Shown piece after piece: positions 18,033 through 25,610 of a stretch of 64,000 bases of DNA; position 1 is the stretch's first letter, and each line of letters begins with the position of its first letter. Under the pieces are notes generated by a model. That model was not told where the DNA came from. It ran no database searches and was given only the letters and a program-made list of their open reading frames with translations. Origin of the DNA: an uncultured Bacteroidota bacterium (GTDB lineage: Bacteria > Bacteroidota > Bacteroidia > Flavobacteriales > Flavobacteriaceae); the NCBI GenBank assembly GCA_902613595.1, contig CACMHY010000002.1:62001-126000 (forward strand), given 5' to 3'. The position numbers were made by a program, and so were the translations under genes.

Positions 18033-19887
18033 TAATATTGAAGGGTTTACCAAGAAAAGGTTTTTCGTATTCTGCAATAAGGCTTCCCTCAACTATTTTT
18101 TTTTCAAGCCATTTACGTTTGACTTCTTTTTTCAAATATTTTTCTATTATTAGACTTGCTATTGGAGCTGCCCATCTAGCACCCCAATATCCGTTCTCTA
18201 TAAATACAGCTATTGCAATTTTAGGTTTTTCTTTGGGTGCAAATGCTATAAAAATTGAATGATCAGTAAGCTGAGTTTTTTCATTATTAAGACGAATAAA
18301 GTTTTCCACAGTTCCAGTTTTACCACAAATTTTAAGTCCATTTATTTTTGCTATTCGTGCAGTTCCTCTTTCAACTACTTGATGCATCGCTTCAATAACA
18401 GTTTCAAAATGTTCGGAATCAATCAATGTTCTATTAATTGGATATAATGAATCATTCATCTTGCTGTCAGCGGATTTTTTAAAATGCGGTTTTCTGTAAA
18501 ATCCACGATTTGCAATAGCAGCAGTAAAATTTGCCATTTGAATTGGGGTTGTAAGAATCTCCCCTTGGCCTATAGCATTAGATATAACTGTAGTAGAGCT
18601 CCAATTTTTTTCTGGATACCAGGTGTTGTAATAATTACTATCAGGAATAAATCCTGGTTTCCCAACAGGTAAGTCATAACCTAAATAATTTCCTAATCCA
18701 AATCGTAACAAGTGAGTTTTCCATAGGTCTATGCCCATATCTGGAGTTGATTGGCTCTCAATTATTCTAACAAAAGTCTTCGCAAAATAACTATTGCAAG
18801 ATTTGTAAATTCCTTTAACAAGATTACTCTTTGTACCGATACCATTGTGGCATTTCATAAAAGCTCCTTTTGCGTAATAATGACCTTTGTCACAAGAAAA
18901 AACAGTTTCTGGAGTAATAACCTTCTCCTGAAGACCTATAAGAGCATTTAATAATTTAAAGGGAGATCCAGGTGAATATTCTGCTTGTAGACTTCTATCA
19001 AAAAGAGGTTTTGAAATAGTATCATTTACCAATTTATTAAAGGACTTTGACCTATTTCTTCCTATTAGAATGTTAGGATTGTAACTAGGTGCAGTAACAA
19101 GAGCCAGTACTTCACCAGTTTCTGGCTCTATAGCAACTATTCCACCTCTTTTGTTTTGCATCAAAGATTCACCATAATTTTGTAAATCAGAGTCCAGAGT
19201 CAAAGTCAAATTTTCAGCAGCTTCAGGAGTTGTATCATAATTTCCATACTCATAGGGACCAATTATTCTGTTAAAACGGTCTTTTTGAAAAATTTTAATA
19301 CCCTTTTTACCCCTAAGAATTTTTTCGTATGTTTTTTCAATTCCTTGTCGACCTATCATTTCTCCAAGGTCATAATCAGGCTTCATTTTTAATTCTCTCT
19401 TATTTGTTTCACTGGTATAACCCAATACATTTCCTCCGATAGGTAAAAGATAATCTCTAGTTGTTTTTTTTTGAAAATAAAAACCTGGAAACTTCCACAT
19501 TTTTTCTTGAAAAATTGATATTTCAGATAATGAAAGCTGACGTTCTATTACAGATGGTAATTTTTTTGAAAATTGTTTAGCATTTCTAATTTTTTCAGTA
19601 AGCTCTTTCTTTGATATTTTCAAATTTTGAATTAGTTCAAGTGTGTCAAATACTTTCAAATTTTCAGGGACCACCATCAAATCATATACAGGTTTATTAC
19701 TAACCCAAAGTTTACCATTTCTGTCATAAATAAGTCCTCGAGGAGGGTAAATTGTGCGTTCTAAAGTCGCATTGCTTAGAGACCGCTCCGAATATTCAGA
19801 GTTAAATAGTTGTAATCTTATCAGTTGAAAAATAAATATCACTGAGACTCCAAGGGTGAAATAAAATAAAATATTTTTACGAATCAT
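18025..19887 (-). CDS. mrdA: Penicillin-binding protein 2 (elongasome transpeptidase)
   Basis: This 620-residue protein has one N-terminal membrane anchor (about 7-25), a dimerisation/pedestal domain ('YPPRGLIYDRNG' at its start), and a transpeptidase domain. Active-site motifs are Ser-Pro-Phe-Lys (Ser308, Lys311), Ser-Cys-Asn (363-365) and Lys-Thr-Gly-Thr near 530. It crosslinks lateral-wall peptidoglycan with RodA. The residue after the active Ser is Pro rather than the more usual Thr or Val (Ser-Thr-Phe-Lys). This is unusual but keeps the SxxK pattern. It overlaps mreD by 11 bases upstream. Confidence 0.94.
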   Translation of the reverse strand: MIRKNILFYFTLGVSVIFIFQLIRLQLFNSEYSERSLSNATLERTIYPPRGLIYDRNGKLWVSNKPVYDLMVVPENLKVFDTLELIQNLKISKKELTEKIRNAKQFSKKLPSVIERQLSLSEISIFQEKMWKFPGFYFQKKTTRDYLLPIGGNVLGYTSETNKRELKMKPDYDLGEMIGRQGIEKTYEKILRGKKGIKIFQKDRFNRIIGPYEYGNYDTTPEAAENLTLTLDSDLQNYGESLMQNKRGGIVAIEPETGEVLALVTAPSYNPNILIGRNRSKSFNKLVNDTISKPLFDRSLQAEYSPGSPFKLLNALIGLQEKVITPETVFSCDKGHYYAKGAFMKCHNGIGTKSNLVKGIYKSCNSYFAKTFVRIIESQSTPDMGIDLWKTHLLRFGLGNYLGYDLPVGKPGFIPDSNYYNTWYPEKNWSSTTVISNAIGQGEILTTPIQMANFTAAIANRGFYRKPHFKKSADSKMNDSLYPINRTLIDSEHFETVIEAMHQVVERGTARIAKINGLKICGKTGTVENFIRLNNEKTQLTDHSIFIAFAPKEKPKIAIAVFIENGYWGARWAAPIASLIIEKYLKKEVKRKWLEKKIVEGSLIAEYEKPFLGKPFNINE

Positions 19888-20386
19888 TAGGTTTTCTGTA
19901 TAAATTTAAAACCATAATACTTAAAGTTAAAGAAAACATAAACGTCAAAAAAGTGTACTTTAAAATTAGATGTACTGCACTCAAGTCAAAAAATACAATT
20001 GAAAAATAAATTAGATGATGTAAAATAAATAAAAGTGATAAAAATGTGTATTTATTAATTCTTCTTGTATCATTATGAAAACTTATTGGAATTTCAGATG
20101 TAACTCCGTAAGAATTTCTTATTAAAATTGGTCTAAGAAAAGACATTGTCAAAGTAGCAATAGTATGTGCTCCACCGGATTGAGAAAAAAAATCAGTTGA
20201 AAACCCTAAAAGGAAACAAATCAGAATAAAAAGAGTTTGATCACTGTCAAAATTATAGATTACTAAAAAAACGATATATATCATCGGGTTTACAAAACCA
20301 AAAATATTCATATTGTTAAAAACAAAAATTTGAAAAAATAAAAGGCTAAAAAAAGAAATTAAAAGGATTAAGCTTTTTCTATTCAT
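19877..20386 (-). CDS. mreD: Rod-shape determining protein MreD
   Basis: This 169-residue protein has five hydrophobic segments covering most of its length, as expected for MreD, the small integral membrane part of the elongasome. 'FSTDFFSQSGGAHTIATL' resembles the conserved central loop of Bacteroidota MreD. It overlaps mreC by 8 bases at its start and mrdA by 11 bases at its end. The sequence is poorly conserved in general, so the assignment leans on position as well as topology. Confidence 0.88.
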   Translation of the reverse strand: MNRKSLILLISFFSLLFFQIFVFNNMNIFGFVNPMIYIVFLVIYNFDSDQTLFILICFLLGFSTDFFSQSGGAHTIATLTMSFLRPILIRNSYGVTSEIPISFHNDTRRINKYTFLSLLFILHHLIYFSIVFFDLSAVHLILKYTFLTFMFSLTLSIMVLNLYRKPNDS

Positions 20387-21203
20387 TTTGAAAATTCTCT
20401 TGTAATTTTAAAATTTCTTCTCTATCCTCATTAGATAAAACATAAACATAGTTTACTAAAGAGGGATCTTCGAATAGCCTTGCATCTATTGAATAATATC
20501 CATTTTGTGAATTACTTTCGAAATCTACTATTTCTCCCAACGGAATTCCATACGGAAAGTAAGAAGACATTCCTCCTGTAATTATTGTATCTCCTTTTTT
20601 GAATGAAACATTATCAACAACGTCATCGATTTTAAACTCCAATGGATTTAATCCTCTCCAAAACATGGAACCCAATGCATTACTTTTTTTTAAACGAACA
20701 TTGATTTTTATGTCCTGATTTAAAATTGAAATTACACTAGAATAATTTTTAGAAACAGAATTAATAATACCAACAACTCCATTTCTTGAAATTACCCCCA
20801 TATCACTTTTAATTCCATCACTAGTACCTATGTCTATTATAAGATTATTTCTTTGGTTTAAAAAACTATTTTTTATTACGTTAGCCTCTTTTAGTTTAAA
20901 TGGGAAATGTTTTTTTTTTGCAAAAGCATTTGGATAAAGAGCCAAACTTTTTGATTTTAGATAAAGTTCTCTTAATTTTTTATTCTCTTTTAATAACTCC
21001 TCATTTTTCTTTTTCAACTTAAAATAATTAGATAATTTATGATTAATATCATAAAGTTCTTTTGTTACATACATTCCATATTCTTCTAATTGAGTTTTGT
21101 GATATTTACTTTTTTTAGTAAGGAAAAGTATTGAACAACCCATTAAAAAAAAATATAAAATGGGATTTCTGTATTGTATGAGCGCATTTATTATTCGCTG
21201 CAT
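20379..21203 (-). CDS. mreC: Rod-shape determining protein MreC
   Basis: This 274-residue protein has a single N-terminal membrane segment (about 13-28), a Lys/Glu-rich coiled coil (about 45-80), then the beta-barrel MreC domain with 'NLIIDIGTSDGIKSDMGVIS' and 'GVVGIINSVS'. MreC links MreB filaments to PBP2 across the inner membrane. It starts 6 bases after the mreB stop. Confidence 0.93.
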   Translation of the reverse strand: MQRIINALIQYRNPILYFFLMGCSILFLTKKSKYHKTQLEEYGMYVTKELYDINHKLSNYFKLKKKNEELLKENKKLRELYLKSKSLALYPNAFAKKKHFPFKLKEANVIKNSFLNQRNNLIIDIGTSDGIKSDMGVISRNGVVGIINSVSKNYSSVISILNQDIKINVRLKKSNALGSMFWRGLNPLEFKIDDVVDNVSFKKGDTIITGGMSSYFPYGIPLGEIVDFESNSQNGYYSIDARLFEDPSLVNYVYVLSNEDREEILKLQENFQNE

Positions 21204-21209
21204 ACCAGA

Positions 21210-22229
21210 TTATTTAATTAGAACAGTTTTAAAACGGTCAGTATTTTTAAGGGCAATACCTGTACCTCTTACAACAGCCTGAAGTGGGTCTTCAGCTACA
21301 TAAATTGGCAGGTCAGTTTTTTGAGATAATCTTTTGTCTAAACCCCTTAATAATGCCCCGCCACCGGCTAGGTAAATTCCAGTATTATAAATGTCTGCAG
21401 AAAGTTCAGGTGGAGTTTGAGAAAGGGCATCCATAATTGCATCCTCTATACGGATTACTGATTTATCTAGTGCTTTAGCTACTTCAGCGTGGCTAATTAT
21501 TACCTGTTTGGGCTTACCTGTTAATAGATCTCTTCCTTGAACTGACATTTCCTCTGGAGGATTATCTAGGTCTTCAATAACACTACCAACAAGAATTTTA
21601 ATTTTTTCCGCAGTCCTATCCCCAATATATAAATTGTGCTTGCTTCTCATATAATTTATTATATCTCCTGTAAAAACATCTCCTGCAATTTTAATTGATT
21701 TGTCACAAACAATTCCTGAAAGTGCAATTACAGCGATTTCTGTAGTGCCACCTCCAATGTCAACAACCATATTTCCTTTAGGTTGCATTATGTCTATCCC
21801 AATACCAATTGCTGCTGCCATAGGTTCGTGAATAAGATAGACCTCCTTTCCATTAACTCTTTCAGCAGATTCTTTTACTGCACGCATTTCTACTTCCGTA
21901 ATACCTGAAGGAATGCAGATAACCATTCTAAGGGAAGGCGAAAAAAATTTACGGTGTAATGTTGGTATACTTTTAATTAAACGATTAATCATTTGTTCTG
22001 AAGCGTTAAAGTCAGCAATTACGCCGTCTTTGAGTGGACGCACGGTTTTAATATTTTCATGTGTCTTACCCTGCATCATATTTGCCTCTTCGCCAATTGC
22101 GATTACTTTGTTAGTAGTTCTGTCAATAGCTACTATAGAAGGACTATTAACTACAACTTTATCGTTGTGTATAATAAGAGTGTTAGCAGTTCCTAAATCT
22201 ATTGCTATGTCTTCTGTGAATAAACCCAT
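21210..22229 (-). CDS. mreB: Rod-shape determining actin homologue MreB
   Basis: This 339-residue actin-fold ATPase has the phosphate-1 motif 'AIDLGTANTLI', the phosphate-2 motif 'MVVDIGGGTTEIAVI' and the adenosine motif 'GIYLAGGGALLRGL'. It forms membrane-bound filaments that guide the elongasome. The gene lies 28 bases after purH. A TAATTTTG promoter element in that gap (22246-22253) suggests that mreB can be expressed apart from purH. Confidence 0.96.
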   Translation of the reverse strand: MGLFTEDIAIDLGTANTLIIHNDKVVVNSPSIVAIDRTTNKVIAIGEEANMMQGKTHENIKTVRPLKDGVIADFNASEQMINRLIKSIPTLHRKFFSPSLRMVICIPSGITEVEMRAVKESAERVNGKEVYLIHEPMAAAIGIGIDIMQPKGNMVVDIGGGTTEIAVIALSGIVCDKSIKIAGDVFTGDIINYMRSKHNLYIGDRTAEKIKILVGSVIEDLDNPPEEMSVQGRDLLTGKPKQVIISHAEVAKALDKSVIRIEDAIMDALSQTPPELSADIYNTGIYLAGGGALLRGLDKRLSQKTDLPIYVAEDPLQAVVRGTGIALKNTDRFKTVLIK

Positions 22230-22245
22230 TGTTGATAATATTTTG

Positions 22246-22253
22246 CAAAATTA
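22246..22253 (-). promoter_or_regulatory. Candidate -7 promoter element for mreB
   Basis: Read on the minus strand the bases are TAATTTTG, a full TAnnTTTG match, ending 16 bases before the mreB ATG and lying just beyond the purH stop. It sits within an ATTTTGCAAAAT palindrome. No clear TTG -33 element is present, so strength is uncertain. Confidence 0.4.
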
Positions 22254-22257
22254 ACAA

Positions 22258-23781
22258 TTAATGTTTAAAATGACGTATTCCTGTTAAAACCATACTCATT
22301 TCGTTTGAATCACAATAATCTATAGATAAATTGTCTTTTATAGAACCTCCAGGTTGTATTACAGAATTGATACCCTCATAATTAGCAATTTCAACACAAT
22401 CTGGGAAGGGGAAAAAAGCATCACTTGCCATTACAGCGTTTTTTAAGCCAAAACCAAAGTTTTTGGCTTTTTTAATTGCTTGGTGTAATGCATCCACTCG
22501 TGAAGTTTGACCAGTACCAGAACCTATAAGTTGTTTGTTTTTTGCAAGTACAATAGTGTTTGATTTTGTGTGTTTACAAATTTTTGATGCGAATAACAAA
22601 TCTTCAATTTCATTGGGGAGAGGTGATTTTTTTGTAACATACTTTAAATCATTTTTTTTGTCGGTTTCAAGGTCTTTATCTTGCACTAAAACACCATTTA
22701 GGCAACTTCTTAATACTTGATTTGACTGCATGTTTTCTTTTTGGACAAGAATAATGCGGTTCTTTTTTACCTTTAATAATTCAAGAGCTTTAAAATCATA
22801 ACCTGGTGCAACTACTATTTCAAAAAAAAGTTTGTTAATTTCTGTTGCTGTTATTAAATCAATTACTTTATTGCTTATTAAAACTCCTCCAAAAGCTGAT
22901 ATTGGGTCGCCATCTAAAGATGCGAGATATGCTTCATTTAATTTATCTCTTACAGCAAAACCACATGCATTGTTATGTTTAAAAATTCCAAAGGCAGGCT
23001 TGCCTTGGTAAAATTCTGACATTAGATTTATCGCTGAATCAATATCAAGTAGGTTATTATATGATATTTCTTTACCATTGATCTGGTCCAATAAATTCGA
23101 GAACGACCCATAAAAATATCCTTTCTGGTGGGGGTTTTCACCATAACGAAGAACCTTAGCATTACTTATACTTATTTTTAAATGATTTTGATCTTTATTG
23201 AAATAATTAAAAATAGCAGTATCGTAATTTGATGACATATGGAAAGCTTTTATAGAAAAATCTTTTCTTTCTTCAAGTGAAGGCGCACCATTAGATTTCT
23301 TAAAAAGTGAAATAAAATTCATGTAATCATCTTTATCAGAGATACAGAATACATCATTAAAGTTTTTTGCAGCAGCTCTGATTAGAGCAATTCCACCAAT
23401 ATCAATTTTTTCAATAATATCACTTTCTGAGGCATTTTCTGCTACAGTTTTTTCAAATGGATATAAATCAACAACAACTAAATCGAATGATGGGATTTGG
23501 AATTTTTCAATCTCTCTGGAATCATTTTCATTATTTGATCTTTTAAGAATTCCACCAAAAATTTTAGGGTGCAATGTTTTAACTCTTCCCCCAAGTATAG
23601 AGGGATAGCCTGTTGTGTCTTCAACAGCAAATACTTGGTATCCTAAATTTTGAATAAAATCTTTTGTTCCTCCTGTGGAATAGAGTGTCACATCTTTGTT
23701 GACTAATTCTTTAATTAATGGCTCAAGATTATTTTTATCAAATACAGAAATTAAGGCTGAGGTTATTTTTTTATTTTCCAT
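22258..23781 (-). CDS. purH: Bifunctional AICAR transformylase/IMP cyclohydrolase
   Basis: This 507-residue enzyme catalyses the last two steps of IMP synthesis. The N-terminal MGS-like cyclohydrolase domain shows 'LYSTGGTKDFIQNLG' and 'GGRVKTLHPKIFGGIL'. The C-terminal transformylase domain shows the catalytic Lys-His pair in 'FKHNNACGFA' and 'DAFFPFPDCVE'. The length is normal. It lies 6 bases after the fRMsr gene and 28 bases before mreB. Confidence 0.95.
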   Translation of the reverse strand: MENKKITSALISVFDKNNLEPLIKELVNKDVTLYSTGGTKDFIQNLGYQVFAVEDTTGYPSILGGRVKTLHPKIFGGILKRSNNENDSREIEKFQIPSFDLVVVDLYPFEKTVAENASESDIIEKIDIGGIALIRAAAKNFNDVFCISDKDDYMNFISLFKKSNGAPSLEERKDFSIKAFHMSSNYDTAIFNYFNKDQNHLKISISNAKVLRYGENPHQKGYFYGSFSNLLDQINGKEISYNNLLDIDSAINLMSEFYQGKPAFGIFKHNNACGFAVRDKLNEAYLASLDGDPISAFGGVLISNKVIDLITATEINKLFFEIVVAPGYDFKALELLKVKKNRIILVQKENMQSNQVLRSCLNGVLVQDKDLETDKKNDLKYVTKKSPLPNEIEDLLFASKICKHTKSNTIVLAKNKQLIGSGTGQTSRVDALHQAIKKAKNFGFGLKNAVMASDAFFPFPDCVEIANYEGINSVIQPGGSIKDNLSIDYCDSNEMSMVLTGIRHFKH

Positions 23782-23787
23782 GTTAAT

Positions 23788-24273
23788 TTAAATTTTTAAT
23801 AGTCTTGATCCATAAGCTTTCGAAATGAAATCGCAACATAATACTAGTAAACTTTCATCTTCTTTTGAAAACGCATCAATTTTATTAGAGTCAATATCAA
23901 TTTGACCAATATTTCTTCCTTCAAAAAACATTGGGACAACTAATTCTGAGCGAACATTAATATTGCATGATATATAATTGTCCTGCTCCTTAACATTGGG
24001 CACAATAAAGTTTTTATTAGTCATTGCAACCTGACCGCATATTCCTTTTCCGAAAGGTATAGTTATATGTTCTGTTGGATCTCCAGAAAAGGCTTTGAGG
24101 TGAAGTGTTTTGGTGTTAAAATTTGAAAAGTAGAAGCCCACCCAATCATAATGAGAAATATTATTTCTGAGGACCTTACAACAAGTCTCTAAACCCATTA
24201 AAGCTTCTTTTTTAAAAGGGTTCAAAGAAGTTTTGATTTTTTTAAATATTGAAGAGTAAGTTGCTGCTAACAT
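23788..24273 (-). CDS. msrC: GAF-domain free methionine-(R)-sulfoxide reductase
   Basis: This 161-residue single GAF domain matches the fRMsr family (E. coli YebR/MsrC). 'PFGKGICGQVA' carries Cys79 and 'YISCNINVRSELVVP' carries Cys103, 24 residues apart like the two downstream cysteines of YebR (the second being catalytic). The position of the first YebR cysteine is a His here, so the three-cysteine set is incomplete. The enzyme reduces free methionine-R-sulfoxide with thioredoxin. ATG 24273 is preferred to the in-frame TTG at 24282. It is the first gene before purH. Confidence 0.85.
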   Translation of the reverse strand: MLAATYSSIFKKIKTSLNPFKKEALMGLETCCKVLRNNISHYDWVGFYFSNFNTKTLHLKAFSGDPTEHITIPFGKGICGQVAMTNKNFIVPNVKEQDNYISCNINVRSELVVPMFFEGRNIGQIDIDSNKIDAFSKEDESLLVLCCDFISKAYGSRLLKI

Positions 24274-24303
24274 TTTAAACAAAATTAAGTAATCTGTTAC
24301 TTA

Positions 24304-24311
24304 CAAAGTTA
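24304..24311 (-). promoter_or_regulatory. -7 promoter element for the fRMsr-purH(-mre) genes
   Basis: On the minus strand the octamer reads TAACTTTG, a full match to TAnnTTTG. A TTG (+ strand CAA at 24334-24336) lies 22 bases upstream, within the usual -33 spacing. It faces leftward toward the fRMsr gene starting at 24273. Confidence 0.55.
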
Positions 24312-24344
24312 AATTTAGTGTATCATTTATGTACAAAATGTGAT

Positions 24345-24352
24345 TAACTTTG
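24345..24352 (+). promoter_or_regulatory. -7 promoter element for the metal-module operon
   Basis: TAACTTTG on the plus strand fully matches TAnnTTTG and lies 56 bases before the ATG at 24409. It forms the right half of a 10-bp inverted repeat with the divergent fRMsr promoter (24303-24312 and 24344-24353). Confidence 0.5.
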
Positions 24353-24408
24353 TTAAGGACTTTAAAAATTTTGAAATTGAATTTTACGATTTAACAGCTT
24401 AAAACCCT

Positions 24409-25119
24409 ATGAAAAGTAAATTCTACATTTCTGGCATGATATGCTCGAATTGTCAAAAGACAGTTTCGGATAAAATCAAAGCATATGAAGGGGTATTGGA
24501 TGTAAAAGTTAGCTTAGAAACAGGACTTGCAGAAATTGATTCCAAACAATATCTTGAAGTTTTCGAAATTTCAAAGCTTTTAGGGACAAAATATACTGTT
24601 AAACGTGATATATCCAGATCCAAAAAAGAAACGAAGTCAAAATTAAAACAGTTGACTCCTCTTTTTCTAATATTTTCATATCTAATTATGGGGACTTTTT
24701 ATATTTCCAGTCAAATTAATGCCAACTATGGAAAATCTATGCAAATTTTTATGGGATTATTTTTTCTAATATTCAGTTTATTCAAATTTCTAGATTATAG
24801 TAGTTTCCCTAACTCATTTATGCGTTACGACCCATTAGCAAAAAAAATTCCATTTTATGCAAATTTGTACCCTTTTCTTGAGACAGCTTTAGGTATTGCT
24901 TTTTTAATCGGATGGAATCTCCCAGTAATTCTTTCCATCACATTATTGGTTTTATCTATTACTTCTATAGGTGTAATTAAGACTTTAGTTAATAAAACTG
25001 AGATTGATTGTGCCTGTTTAGGAACTTCGTTGAAACTACCCATGACAGAAGCAACCTTAATTGAAAATGTAATAATGCTAAGTATGTCATGCATTCTATT
25101 GATCTCTTATTTTAATTAA
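24409..25119 (+). CDS. HMA domain fused to MauE/DoxX-like membrane domain
   Basis: This 236-residue fusion has an N-terminal heavy-metal-associated domain of about 65 residues with Cys-Ser-Asn-Cys (Cys12, Cys15), followed by a four-helix membrane domain (about 80-235) of MauE type. A second cysteine cluster, Asp-Cys-Ala-Cys-Leu-Gly, lies in a loop near residue 197. The HMA CxxC binds Cu(I) or similar soft metals, and MauE-like domains usually handle thiol chemistry in the membrane. It heads a run of four genes that all carry Cys pairs, so a role in metal trafficking is likely. The direction of transport is not clear. Confidence 0.82.
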   Translation: MKSKFYISGMICSNCQKTVSDKIKAYEGVLDVKVSLETGLAEIDSKQYLEVFEISKLLGTKYTVKRDISRSKKETKSKLKQLTPLFLIFSYLIMGTFYISSQINANYGKSMQIFMGLFFLIFSLFKFLDYSSFPNSFMRYDPLAKKIPFYANLYPFLETALGIAFLIGWNLPVILSITLLVLSITSIGVIKTLVNKTEIDCACLGTSLKLPMTEATLIENVIMLSMSCILLISYFN

Positions 25120-25125
25120 AATAAG

Positions 25126-25133
25126 TATCTTTG
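25126..25133 (+). promoter_or_regulatory. -7 promoter element for the HYC_CC_PP gene
   Basis: TATCTTTG is a full TAnnTTTG match ending 4 bases before the ATG at 25138. A TTG lies at 25099-25101, 24 bases upstream. The start site would fall on or next to the start codon. Confidence 0.5.
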
Positions 25134-25137
25134 AATA

Positions 25138-25560
25138 ATGAAAATTAAAAGTTTAGTAAGTTTATTTTTGACGCTAATTATTTTGACAACAAGAGTTGGT
25201 TATGCGTTAAATGTTCATTATTGTGATGACAAAATAGCGAAGATTTCGTTGGCATATAATTCATCGAAATGTGCTATGGAGTCCAATTTTGATTCTGAAC
25301 TTAATCCAATAGATAAACTTACAAATAAGTCATGCTGTGAAGATGAAATTCAACTATTTCAAAACCATGAACCCCAAAAAATTGATCAAGAGTACTTCTT
25401 AAAAGTTACTATTATCAATAATATACCTCTTAGACATTCGAATATCAAAACTCTAAAATCATATTTTTTGTCTAAGTTAAACTTATTTAATCCACCTTCA
25501 CCTCCTACTAAAACTTGTAAATTATTTCTAAAGAACAATTCATTTATATTTTATGGTTAA
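25138..25560 (+). CDS. HYC_CC_PP family secreted protein
   Basis: This 140-residue protein has a signal peptide ('LVSLFLTLIILTTRVGYA') followed by the three marks that name the family: His-Tyr-Cys (27-29), Cys-Cys (66-67) and Pro-Pro (119-120, again at 122-123), with another Cys at 127. No enzyme domain is visible. The Cys/His content and the place between an HMA-MauE protein and a TonB receptor suggest metal binding in the periplasm. Biochemical function is unknown. Confidence 0.8.
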   Translation: MKIKSLVSLFLTLIILTTRVGYALNVHYCDDKIAKISLAYNSSKCAMESNFDSELNPIDKLTNKSCCEDEIQLFQNHEPQKIDQEYFLKVTIINNIPLRHSNIKTLKSYFLSKLNLFNPPSPPTKTCKLFLKNNSFIFYG

Positions 25561-25610
25561 TCTGTCTTTTCAAATAAAAAAAGAACTAAGACAATTCATA
25601 AAAATTTAAA

